The notes beneath the pieces were generated by a model. It worked only from the letters and a program-made list of their open reading frames with translations. It did not search any database and was not told the DNA's origin. A stretch of DNA of 64,000 bases. Origin: an uncultured Chloroflexota bacterium (GTDB taxonomy: Bacteria > Chloroflexota > UBA4733). Below are positions 25,731 through 33,539 of the stretch, in pieces. The first letter of the stretch is position 1. Each line of letters begins with the position of its first letter. The stretch is from assembly GCA_937967325.1 (NCBI GenBank), contig CALBSQ010000285.1, positions 1 through 64,000 of the forward strand, written 5' to 3'. The position numbers and the translations under genes were made by a program.

Positions 25731-27229
25731 TGGTTGCCGCGTCGTCGTCGCGACATCCTACCGACTGGCAACCGCTCGGCCACTCACGCCTCCTGCGACT
25801 GGTCGCTGCCCGGCGCTGGAAGGCGTTGGCTGGGTGGCTTGCCGCGCTCGCCGGGACGCTGGTGACCACCGCCATAATTGGGATCGTGTACCGGTGGGTC
25901 CGAGTCCCCAACATCTCGCTGCTCTACCTGTTCCCAGTGGTGGCAGTGGCGGGGACTTGGGGGCGTGGCCCGGCAATCGCGGCGGCAATCCTGGCCTTTC
26001 TGAGCTTCGACTGGTTCTTCGTGCAGCCATTCCATACCTTTACCGTGGACGACCCGGCCGAATGGCTGGCGCTCGGCGTGTTCCTGCTGGCCGCCCTATA
26101 CGCAGCCCAGCTCACCGCCGCGCTGCGCCAGCAAGCGCAAGAGGCTCGTCAGCGCGCCTGGGAGGCGACGTCGCTCCACACGCTGGCGTCGGCCCTGGCG
26201 GCGGCGCATGATCTGCCGGAGCTGTTGAGTCTTGCTCGCGACGAGGCGATGGTGGCGTTCCGATGCGCCGATTGTGCGGTGCGGCTGGAAGATGGCGGAC
26301 AAACGGCGACCGGACCGTTCGACGTTGCATTGCCGCTGACAACTCCGCGCGGGGTCGTGGGCACGCTGTGGCTCACCGGGCCGTCAGGGCAAACGGCTGA
26401 GGACCGTGGCTCCGGCCACTTCTCGTCGGCATTCGCCGCTCAGATCGCCCTGGCCGTCGAGCGTGTACGCCTGCAGGAAGGGGCGACGCAAGCCGAGGTG
26501 TTGCGACGCACCGATGCGCTGCGAGCCGCGTTGCTCTCGGCGGTGTCGCACGACTTGCGCACTCCCCTGACGGCGATGAAGGCGGCCGCCACGAGTCTCC
26601 TGCAGCACGATGTCGCCTGGTCGGAGGAGGAGCGAGACGGCTTCGCCGTCAGCATCAATCGCGGGGTCGATCGCCTGAACCGCCTGGTCACGAACTTGCT
26701 GGACTTGTCGCGGATCGAAGCGGGCGCGCTCAAGCTCAACTGCGAGCCCTACCTATTGGCGGACCTCGTGCAAGAGGCGGTCGCTCAGACCGGCCCCCTG
26801 TTTTCGCCCGGTCTGGTGATGGTAGACCTGCATGTCGATGGGCCAGCGCTTCCCTGGGTGCGCGTCGACCCGATCTTGATCGAGCAAGTGCTCGTGAATC
26901 TGTTGGAGAACGCCGCGAAGTACTCTCTCCCCGGCTCAGCGGTGACGATTCGAGCGTCGATCGGAGCCGACCAAGCCATCGTTCATGTGGAGGACCAAGG
27001 GCCGGGCATCGATCCGTCCGAACTCGATCGCGTCTTCGAGCGCTTTTACCGCGTAGGCGGCCAGCGCCGCGTGTCGGGCGTTGGCATCGGCCTGGCGGTG
27101 TGCAAAGGCATCGTGGAAGGGCATGGCGGGCGTATCTGGGCCACGAGCACGGTGGGAAGGGGATCGACATTCTCCTTTTCGGTACCCCTTGAACCGGAGG
27201 CCGACCATGGCTTCGATGGGGCAGACTGA
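25730..27229 (+). CDS. KdpD-type sensor histidine kinase lacking the N-terminal KdpD/Usp region
   Basis: A 499-residue kinase. It begins near the four-helix membrane domain of KdpD (DUF4118: ISLLYLFPVVAVAGTWGRGP, FDWFFVQPFHTFTVDDP). A GAF domain (about 160-265), HisKA with His274 in SAVSHDLRTPLTAMK, and HATPase_c (LVNLLENAAKYS, VEDQGPGID, GVGIGLAVCKG) follow. The ~350-residue cytoplasmic KdpD plus Usp domains of Escherichia coli KdpD are absent. GTG 25730 overlaps the permease stop by one base. The response regulator follows with another one-base overlap. Confidence 0.88.
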   Translation: MVAASSSRHPTDWQPLGHSRLLRLVAARRWKALAGWLAALAGTLVTTAIIGIVYRWVRVPNISLLYLFPVVAVAGTWGRGPAIAAAILAFLSFDWFFVQPFHTFTVDDPAEWLALGVFLLAALYAAQLTAALRQQAQEARQRAWEATSLHTLASALAAAHDLPELLSLARDEAMVAFRCADCAVRLEDGGQTATGPFDVALPLTTPRGVVGTLWLTGPSGQTAEDRGSGHFSSAFAAQIALAVERVRLQEGATQAEVLRRTDALRAALLSAVSHDLRTPLTAMKAAATSLLQHDVAWSEEERDGFAVSINRGVDRLNRLVTNLLDLSRIEAGALKLNCEPYLLADLVQEAVAQTGPLFSPGLVMVDLHVDGPALPWVRVDPILIEQVLVNLLENAAKYSLPGSAVTIRASIGADQAIVHVEDQGPGIDPSELDRVFERFYRVGGQRRVSGVGIGLAVCKGIVEGHGGRIWATSTVGRGSTFSFSVPLEPEADHGFDGAD

Positions 27230-27927
27230 TGGCCGGCGCGCGATTGCTGCTCGTGGACGACGAACAGGAGATCCTTCGCTCGCTGACCACGAATCTGCGG
27301 GCGCACGGGTACGACGTCACCACTGCCGTAACCGGAGCGCAGGCGCTGGAGCGATGGAGCACGCGCCGGCCCGATGTCGTCTTTCTCGATCTGGGTCTGC
27401 CGGACATGGATGGCCTGGAGGTACTCCGGTGGATGCGTGCTGAGGCAACCACGCCGATCGTCGTCATTTCCGCGCGCGACCAGGAGCGTGAGAAAGTGGT
27501 CGCGCTCGATGCCGGCGCCGACGACTATCTGACCAAGCCGTTTGGTATGGATGAGCTGCTGGCCAGGTTACGGGTCGCCTTGCGGCACAGCGTGGCGCCG
27601 GCCGGCGGGCGCGGCACGACCGTGCAGCTTGGCACACTGACTATTGACGTGGATCGGCGCCAGGTGACGCGTGGGAGCGAGGAGATCCATCTCACGCCTA
27701 CGGAGTACGAGATCCTCAAGGTGCTCGCGGCCAACGCCGGGAGGGTGGTCACGCGAAGCCGGCTGATCTCGGCCGTTTGGGGCGGGGCGTATGCCGAAGC
27801 CGCGCACACGCTGCACGTCCACGTGGCGGCGCTCCGGCGCAAAATAGAGTCGGACCCGGCAGACCGCCTGATCCGAACGGAGACCGGAGTGGGCTATCGC
27901 CTGTACGTCGACGCTCCCACTTCTTGA
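27229..27927 (+). CDS. KdpE/OmpR-type response regulator
   Basis: A 232-residue regulator. The receiver domain has LLVDDEQEI, the phosphorylated Asp54 in VFLDLGLPDMDG, and the conserved Lys in YLTKPF. The C-terminal winged helix has LTPTEYEILKVLAANAGRV and RTETGVGYRLYV. It is co-translated with the KdpD-type kinase and is its obvious partner. A set of TTTCAT repeats just downstream, before the next Usp gene, could be one of its targets. Confidence 0.92.
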   Translation: MAGARLLLVDDEQEILRSLTTNLRAHGYDVTTAVTGAQALERWSTRRPDVVFLDLGLPDMDGLEVLRWMRAEATTPIVVISARDQEREKVVALDAGADDYLTKPFGMDELLARLRVALRHSVAPAGGRGTTVQLGTLTIDVDRRQVTRGSEEIHLTPTEYEILKVLAANAGRVVTRSRLISAVWGGAYAEAAHTLHVHVAALRRKIESDPADRLIRTETGVGYRLYVDAPTS

Positions 27928-27942
27928 GAGAATCTTGATGGG

Positions 27943-27966
27943 TTTCATCCGTTTCATGACTTTGTC
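27943..27966 (+). promoter_or_regulatory. Three TTTCAT-like direct repeats with 9-base period
   Basis: TTTCAT at 27943, TTTCAT at 27952 and TTTGTC at 27961 repeat every nine bases in the 115-base gap between the response regulator and the next Usp gene. OmpR-class regulators bind direct repeats, usually with a 10-11-base period, so this is a candidate site only. Confidence 0.3.
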
Positions 27967-28042
27967 TTAAGGCCCTTCCCCCTAGACTCGATAGTCTGGG
28001 CGGCGATATCCGAGCGTCGCCGAGGGATGGGATGGCCAGAGG

Positions 28043-28495
28043 ATGCTGCCGGTCGTTCTCGTGCCCTTCGATGGGCAAGCGTCTTCGGTAGAATGTCTGC
28101 GCGCGGCATGTTGCACCGCTCAGGTGGCCAAGGGAAGTGTGCTGGCATTGCATGTGCTGCGTATCCCTCGGCAACTGCCGTTGAGCGCTGAGCTGCCGAG
28201 CCTGCTTAGCGACGCCGCCGAGACTCGAGCCTTGGCTGAGCGCGTTGGCAAAGAGGAGCAGGTGACGGTCTGGACGCTGACGGTCCAGGCGAGAGAAGTG
28301 GCTCGCTCCATTGTCGACGTGGCCGAAGAAGTCGGCGCCAGCTCTATTCTGCTGGGTGTGCCGAGAGGCCGGTGGCTGTTGCCCTGGTCGCTCGGGGCGC
28401 GGGTGCTGCGGCTGGCCAGGTGTCCGGTGCAACTTTGGTCATGGCCGGAAGCTCCGATCGCGGCCAGACAGGCCGTTTCCACTCTTTCCACCTGA
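28043..28495 (+). CDS. Second universal stress protein
   Basis: A 150-residue Usp-like protein: VVLVPFDGQASSVECLRAA first strand and helix, LALHVLRIPRQLPLSAELPS, ARSIVDVAEEVGASSILLGVPRG, and a last strand CPVQLWSWP. It shares the PRxLPL(D/S)AEL stretch with the Usp at 23680, so the two are paralogues. It lies between the KdpE-type regulator and the KimA-type importer. Confidence 0.75.
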   Translation: MLPVVLVPFDGQASSVECLRAACCTAQVAKGSVLALHVLRIPRQLPLSAELPSLLSDAAETRALAERVGKEEQVTVWTLTVQAREVARSIVDVAEEVGASSILLGVPRGRWLLPWSLGARVLRLARCPVQLWSWPEAPIAARQAVSTLST

Positions 28496-28576
28496 ATTGG
28501 AAATCCTACTCGGCACATTACCGACCGGCCGGTGCGGCCTATGGCCTGAGCGCCTCGCAGCTATTCGCGGAGAAGT

Positions 28577-30832
28577 GTGAGCCCCTTGACCGACCCTGAG
28601 CGGCCGGCGCCCGCGGTCGACGACCCGGAGAACGAATCGCATGATCTGACCAGATCTCCGATTCTGCCGGATGTGTCACGTCTGGACCCGGACGAGTTGC
28701 GGCTGCTGCGGGAGAGCGGTCGGCGGTGGGCGGCGCTCACCCCGCCACTGTCGGGGGAGGATGCTCAGCGGGCTGATCCCACGGTCCGGGAAATGGTGGC
28801 GCGGTCGGGCGGAGGCTTCTACGTTCGTGTGCGCCGATCGCTGCAGTTCCAGGATGTCGGCCCTGGGGTGGTGCGGGCAACGCGCCTGGCGTCGGAGCCT
28901 CGGGGTGGCGTTGGGCGCGGCTTGACTGCCCTCAAACACTTCATTGTCGGTGACCCGCTGGCATTGGAGAGTTACGTCCACGAACGCCTGACCAAGTTAA
29001 AAGCGCTGGCCGTCCTCTCATCCGACGCCATCTCCTCGGTGGCCTATGCCACCGAGGCCATCTTGTTGATCCTGATCGCCGCCGGAACGGTCACCTTTCG
29101 GTTGTCCCTGCCTATCGGGGCCGCCATCATCCTGCTCATGGTAATCGTCGGCGCTTCCTACCGGCAGACCATCATGGCCTACCCCAAAGGCGGCGGCAGC
29201 TACATCGTCGCCCGCGACAATCTTGGCGACGTTCCGGGGCTTACGGCGGCCGCCGCGCTCATGACCGACTACACGCTCACCGTGGCGGTGAGCGTCGCTT
29301 CCGGCGTGTCGGCGATCATTGCCTCGTTCCCGGAGCTCGCCCGCTACCGCATCCCTTTCGGTGTCCTCTGCATCGCCGTCATTTTCCTAGGCAACCTGCG
29401 TGGCATCCGTGAGGCCGGCACCTTATTCGCCATACCTACCTATGCCTTTATTATCGGGATGTATGCCTTGATTGCCGGAGGATTCTGGCTGTTCTTCATT
29501 GGCAAGGCGCCAATAGCCCAATATCCAGCGGCGCCCATCACGGAGGGCGTCGGCGTCTTCCTCATTCTGCGTGCCTTCTCCAACGGCTGCTCGGCGATGA
29601 CCGGTACAGAGGCGATTTCCGACGGCGTGCCGGCCTTTCGCAAGCCGGAGTGGCAGAATGCGCGCACAACGCTTACCTGGATGGTCGCCATCTTGGCAAC
29701 CATATACGCTGGCGTCACTGTCCTCGCCCACCTTTACCAGATCATGCCCGATCCCACCGGCAACAATCCCTTGCTCTCGCGGCTCAACGCGGCGGTGTTC
29801 GGGGCAAGTCCGGCGTTCTACTTCGTCCAGTTTGCCACGTTCCTCATTCTCGTCTTGGCCGCGAATACCGCCTTCTCTGACTTTCCCCGGCTGCTTTTCT
29901 TCCTGGCACGCGACGACTTCGCGCCTCGCGTCTTTCGCCGCGTCGGAGACCGGCTAGCCTTTTCCAACGGCATCATTACGTTGGCCGTACTGGCCAGCAT
30001 CCTCTACGTGGCCCTCAACGGGCAGGTGGACGCGCTGCTGCCGCTCTACACCATAGGTGTCTTTGCCTCCTTTACCCTGTCGCAGTCGGGAATGGTCCGG
30101 CGCTGGTATCGGCGACGGCGCGCCGGTAATCGCAACGGAGACCGGTGGGAAGCCGAGCCGAGCTGGCGCAGGCGCGCCCTTATGAATGGGGTCGGCGCCG
30201 GGGCGACTTTCCTCGTCATGGTCATCGCGGCGGTTACCAAGTTCGCCGACGGAGCCTGGTTCGTCCTGGTGCTCATCCCGTCCCTCATCGCGCTGTTCCT
30301 TCTCATCCACTTGCACTACCGTCGGGCTGAGGCAGATCTGCGTCTAGCAGTACCGGTGGCGCCCGAAGACATCAAACACACCGTGCTCTGCCCAATTTCC
30401 GATCTGAACCGGCCGGCGCTGCGAGCCCTCGCCTACGCGCGGTCGCTGAGCCCCCACGTGATCGCCGTCCACATCAGCCAGGACCCTGAGGACGTGCAGC
30501 GGATGCAGGCCAAATGGCGTGCCTGGGGCCAATTTGTGCCCTTGGAGATCATCGAATCGCCCTATCGCGGGGTCGTGTTGCCGACCGTCGCCTACATCGA
30601 CGCGCTGCGAGAAAAGCGACCTAACGACACGATCACGGTGGTGCTCCCGGAGTTCGTCCCGGCGCATTGGTGGGAGGGCGTGCTGCACAACCAGACCGCG
30701 CTTCGCCTCAAGCGGCACCTGCTCTACCGGCCCGGGGTCGTCGTGACCAACGTCCCGTACCATCAGAGACGAGGCAGACAAGGAGGGCCTCAGGCCGACG
30801 CGGGCGCGCCGGTGGGTATGGCGCAGCCGTAA
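28577..30832 (+). CDS. KimA-family potassium importer with long N-terminal extension
   Basis: A 751-residue APC-superfamily transporter. The core from about residue 125 carries KimA hallmarks: ERLTKLKALAVLSSDAISSVAY, SYRQTIMAYPKGGGSYIVA, DYTLTVAVSVASGVSAI, and 12 hydrophobic segments. The C-terminal cytoplasmic part (from about 590, VLCPISDLNRPALRALAYARS) is Usp-like, as in Bacillus KimA, where c-di-AMP inhibits the transporter. The first ~120 residues are extra and hydrophilic. GTG start with GGAG four bases upstream. No ydaO riboswitch is seen before it. It completes a potassium/stress island with the KdpDE-like genes. Confidence 0.85.
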   Translation: MSPLTDPERPAPAVDDPENESHDLTRSPILPDVSRLDPDELRLLRESGRRWAALTPPLSGEDAQRADPTVREMVARSGGGFYVRVRRSLQFQDVGPGVVRATRLASEPRGGVGRGLTALKHFIVGDPLALESYVHERLTKLKALAVLSSDAISSVAYATEAILLILIAAGTVTFRLSLPIGAAIILLMVIVGASYRQTIMAYPKGGGSYIVARDNLGDVPGLTAAAALMTDYTLTVAVSVASGVSAIIASFPELARYRIPFGVLCIAVIFLGNLRGIREAGTLFAIPTYAFIIGMYALIAGGFWLFFIGKAPIAQYPAAPITEGVGVFLILRAFSNGCSAMTGTEAISDGVPAFRKPEWQNARTTLTWMVAILATIYAGVTVLAHLYQIMPDPTGNNPLLSRLNAAVFGASPAFYFVQFATFLILVLAANTAFSDFPRLLFFLARDDFAPRVFRRVGDRLAFSNGIITLAVLASILYVALNGQVDALLPLYTIGVFASFTLSQSGMVRRWYRRRRAGNRNGDRWEAEPSWRRRALMNGVGAGATFLVMVIAAVTKFADGAWFVLVLIPSLIALFLLIHLHYRRAEADLRLAVPVAPEDIKHTVLCPISDLNRPALRALAYARSLSPHVIAVHISQDPEDVQRMQAKWRAWGQFVPLEIIESPYRGVVLPTVAYIDALREKRPNDTITVVLPEFVPAHWWEGVLHNQTALRLKRHLLYRPGVVVTNVPYHQRRGRQGGPQADAGAPVGMAQP

Positions 30833-30932
30833 CCTTCGTCGTGATCAGTCGGCGAGCTTCGAAGGCCCTGCCGTCTCCGAGCGAGACGATGGCTTGAAAT
30901 GCCCTGGTCGCCGCGGATACTCATTGCCGGCT

Positions 30933-30961
30933 TTGCGGTGGCGTTGCCGTGCGCGTACCAT
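30933..30961 (+). promoter_or_regulatory. Promoter of the SIS-ROK-YraN operon
   Basis: TTGCGG (30933-30938) and TACCAT (30956-30961) are separated by 17 bases, about 60 bases before the chosen SIS start. Confidence 0.35.
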
Positions 30962-31025
30962 GTTGAAGTCAGGGGCGAGGACATCTGCGCGGTGGAAAAG
31001 AAGGGAGGGGAGAGTCCTGGAGCGG

Positions 31026-31583
31026 GTGAAGGAATATCTCGCCGGGATCGCCGCGTTGATCCCTCAATTGCCTGCTGAAAGCGTACACGAGGTCGCCGTA
31101 GCCTTGCGCGGCATCTACGTCGCGGATGGAACCATCTTTGTTTGCGGCAACGGCGGCAGTGCCGCGACCGCGTCCCATTTCGCGCTCGATCTGTCCAAAG
31201 GTACGCGGCGTGAAACGCCCGGCCGGCGGGTACGCGCCATCGCGCTCACCGACAGCGTTCCGTCGCTCACCGCCTGGGGCAACGACACGGCCTATGCCGA
31301 CGTGTTCCGGGAGCAGCTTGCCGCCTGGTACCGAAAGGGCGATTGCCTAGTCGCCATCTCCGGTAGTGGGAACTCTCCCAACGTCTTGCGCGCGGTCGAG
31401 CTGGTGAACAGTCAAGGGGGGGTCACTTGCGCACTCACGGGTTACCAAGGTGGCACGCTCGCCTCAATGGCAACCCACAGCGTCATCGTCCCGTCAGACG
31501 ACCTGGAGAGGATCGAGGATTGCCACATGATCCTCTGCCACCTCTACACGGCGTATCTGCGCTCGGAACTGGCGCGGATGTGA
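31026..31583 (+). CDS. SIS-domain sugar-phosphate isomerase (GmhA-like)
   Basis: About 185 residues forming one SIS domain. CGNGGSAATASHFALDLSKG is the phosphosugar-binding loop, SGSGNSPNVLRAVE the second one, and HMILCHLYTAYLRSEL the C-terminal helix. The pattern fits sedoheptulose-7-phosphate isomerase and DiaA-like proteins. The start is uncertain: GTG 31026 fits homologue length; ATG 30960 and 30894 are upstream. Its stop overlaps the ROK kinase start (GTGA), suggesting consecutive steps on one sugar phosphate, although no other heptose genes are visible. Confidence 0.8.
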   Translation: MKEYLAGIAALIPQLPAESVHEVAVALRGIYVADGTIFVCGNGGSAATASHFALDLSKGTRRETPGRRVRAIALTDSVPSLTAWGNDTAYADVFREQLAAWYRKGDCLVAISGSGNSPNVLRAVELVNSQGGVTCALTGYQGGTLASMATHSVIVPSDDLERIEDCHMILCHLYTAYLRSELARM

Positions 31584-32557
31584 TCACGGGAAGTCGTTCA
31601 CTGGTGCTCGGTCTGGATTTTGGCGGTACCAAGGTGGCCGCCGGCCTGGTCGCGAGCGATGGCGGCAAAGTGCAGGCGGCGTTGCGGCAGCCCACCGATA
31701 GTGCGGGCGGCGCCGAAGCTGCGCTCGACCAAATGTTGGGGATGGCTAGCCGGCTGCTCCCCGAGGCGACGGCGCCGGTAGCCGGCGTCGGCATCAACTT
31801 CGGCGGGCCGGTCGATGCGGTGAATGGTGTCGTGCTCAAGTCGCACCATCTGTCCGGGTGGGATGGCTTTCACCTGGCCGGGCGCATCGCAGCCCGGTTG
31901 CAAATGACCGCCGTATTGGAAAACGATGCCAACGGCCAGGCGCTGGCGGAATGGCGATTTGGGGCGGGCCGGGGCGCCCGCGACGTCGCGTACCTCAATC
32001 TAGGCACCGGGATCGGCGGCGGTATCGTCCGCGACGGCCGCCTTTACCGTGGCGCCCACGGGTTAGCCGGGGAGCTTGGCCATCTGGTGATCCGCCCCGA
32101 CGGACCGCGCTGCACCTGTGGGCGTCGCGGCTGCCTGGAGGCGCTCTGCGCGGGGCCGGCCATGGGCCGCCGTGCGCGCGAGCTGCTCGCGACGCTCGAT
32201 CCGGAGGAGCGGCAGACGACAGCGCTCGTCCGGCGGGCGGGGGCCTGGGGGGACGTCACCGGCAAGGAGCTGACCGCGGAAGCCGCGGAAGGCGACGCGT
32301 TGGCACTGCAAATCCTGGATGCCGTGCTCGCCGACCTGGCTATTGGCCTGGTCGACGTCTACAACGCGTTCGATCCCGACCTCATCGTACTTGGCGGCGG
32401 CGCGGCCGACCTCTCCCCCGACCTGTTTGCTCGCCTGCGTCGCCACGTCCTCGCGCGCTGTCTGCCAGGTACCGAACAGTACCTCCGCGTCGAGCCTGCC
32501 GCGCTGGGCGCCGACGCCGGCATCCTTGGAGGCGCCGCCGCGTTCCTCGACCGATGA
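31580..32557 (+). CDS. ROK-family sugar kinase
   Basis: A 325-residue kinase. It has the phosphate loop GLDFGGTKVAAGL, catalytic Asp in LENDANGQAL, GTGIGGGIV, and the zinc-binding GHL...CTCGRRGCLEAL typical of ROK glucokinases and N-acetylhexosamine kinases. There is no N-terminal helix-turn-helix, so it is an enzyme rather than a repressor. GTG 31580 overlaps the SIS stop; its own stop overlaps the next ATG. Exact sugar unknown. Confidence 0.88.
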   Translation: MITGSRSLVLGLDFGGTKVAAGLVASDGGKVQAALRQPTDSAGGAEAALDQMLGMASRLLPEATAPVAGVGINFGGPVDAVNGVVLKSHHLSGWDGFHLAGRIAARLQMTAVLENDANGQALAEWRFGAGRGARDVAYLNLGTGIGGGIVRDGRLYRGAHGLAGELGHLVIRPDGPRCTCGRRGCLEALCAGPAMGRRARELLATLDPEERQTTALVRRAGAWGDVTGKELTAEAAEGDALALQILDAVLADLAIGLVDVYNAFDPDLIVLGGGAADLSPDLFARLRRHVLARCLPGTEQYLRVEPAALGADAGILGGAAAFLDR

Positions 32558-32937
32558 GCGAGGTTCCCCGTCAGGTGGACCGCCAGCAGCGCGGCCGGGC
32601 CGGAGAGGACGCGGCGGTGGCCGTGCTGCAGCGGGCCGGCTACACCGTGCTGGAGCGCAACGTCCGCTGCGGCCGGGTCGAGCTGGACATTGTGGCAAGG
32701 GACGCAACCGGCCTCGCCTTCGTCGAGGTCAAGGCGCGCTGGAGCGATGTCTACGGCCGGCCGGAGGAGGCGATCACGCCAACGAAGCGACATAATCTGA
32801 TTCGAGCCGCTTTGTGGTACCTGCGTGAACGGGACCTTGATGGCCAGCCCTGGCGGATCGACGTGCTGGCGTTGCGCCTCTCTGGGAGCCGGCTGCTCAG
32901 CTACGAGCTGTTTCGCGACGCAGTGGAGGATGAGTAA
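32554..32937 (+). CDS. YraN/UPF0102 family nuclease-like protein
   Basis: A 127-residue protein with the UPF0102 pattern: GRAGEDAAVAVLQRAGY, ERNVRCGRVELDIVARD and LAFVEVKARW, which together resemble the active site of a restriction-endonuclease-like fold (E, D, E-x-K). The family is widespread; its cellular role is not settled. It overlaps the ROK kinase stop by ATGA and ends the operon. Confidence 0.88.
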   Translation: MSEVPRQVDRQQRGRAGEDAAVAVLQRAGYTVLERNVRCGRVELDIVARDATGLAFVEVKARWSDVYGRPEEAITPTKRHNLIRAALWYLRERDLDGQPWRIDVLALRLSGSRLLSYELFRDAVEDE

Positions 32938-32987
32938 TCAGCAGTGAGGTTTGGCGTTGACGAGGCCGTGGCACGGCCGCATTGGGC

Positions 32988-33022
32988 TTCCGAACGATGA
33001 GATGGGTTGTATAATCTGATTA
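32988..33022 (+). promoter_or_regulatory. Promoter and operator of the antitoxin gene
   Basis: TTCCGA (32988-32993) and a perfect TATAAT (33010-33015) are spaced by 16 bases. A palindrome TAATC-T-GATTA (33012-33022) overlaps the -10, as expected for autoregulation by a Phd/YefM-type antitoxin. Confidence 0.5.
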
Positions 33023-33046
33023 GATCCATTCGGAAGGGAGGCGGAG

Positions 33047-33385
33047 TTGAGGTCGACCGTTGGTATGCATGAAGCTAAGACTCATTTGAGTGAATACTTG
33101 AACCGGGTTGCCTATCGGGGGGAGCGCATTCTGGTTGAGCGCCATGGCAAGCCAGTCGCGGCGCTGGTGAGTGTCGAGGATCTACGGCGGTTGGAGGCGC
33201 AGGATGAGCAGGTAACCAGTGTCGACAACCTGGACGCAAAAGAGGCGCTGTTCCGCCGGTTGGCAGCAGAATCCGGCATCGTCATTCATTACCCGACCGA
33301 CGAAAGAGATCCATTCGACGACTTTGTCCCATTGAAGATCGAAGGTCGTCCTCTATCCGAGCAGATCATTGACGAACGACGTTAG
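33047..33385 (+). CDS. Phd/YefM-family antitoxin
   Basis: A 112-residue protein from TTG 33047, chosen because GGGAGG lies five bases upstream. The N-terminal 50 residues match the Phd/YefM DNA-binding fold: VGMHEAKTHLSEYLNRV, RILVERHGKPVAALVSVEDLRRLE. The C-terminal part (about 60-112) should wrap the toxin. The toxin frame that overlaps its 3' end is truncated, so this antitoxin is now an orphan. An overlapping promoter-operator upstream fits autoregulation. Confidence 0.85.
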   Translation: MRSTVGMHEAKTHLSEYLNRVAYRGERILVERHGKPVAALVSVEDLRRLEAQDEQVTSVDNLDAKEALFRRLAAESGIVIHYPTDERDPFDDFVPLKIEGRPLSEQIIDERR

Positions 33386-33539
33386 CGATGTCGTGTGTTT
33401 TCTCGACAGTAGCGCCGCGGCCAAGAGCTACGTTGACGAGAATGGGTCGGGTTGGGTAAGGACGCTGTTTCGTCCCGAATTTCGGATGCTCCCTCGAGTT
33501 ACCACAGCTCCAGGCTTTTTGAGGCGATCAGTCGCGTAG
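33369..33539 (+). pseudogene. Truncated VapC-like PIN-domain toxin
   Basis: A frame overlapping the antitoxin's end reads VVCFLDSSAAAKSYVDENGSG then WVRTLF, the typical first strand and helix of a VapC PIN toxin with its first catalytic Asp. Similarity fades after about 35 residues, around LPRVTTA. The frame then runs antisense into the last codons of thrS and stops at 33539. The other three acidic catalytic residues are missing, so it cannot be an active nuclease. It appears to be a toxin cut off by a rearrangement at the thrS 3' end. Confidence 0.65.

Noticed and set aside
28496..28576. Possible c-di-AMP riboswitch before the KimA-like gene
   Set aside because: The gap is only 80 bases and holds none of the aptamer blocks.
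31026..32557. Complete heptose (LPS-type) pathway
   Set aside because: GmhA-like SIS and a ROK kinase occur together, but no HldE, GmhB or epimerase is adjacent and ROK kinases act on many hexoses.
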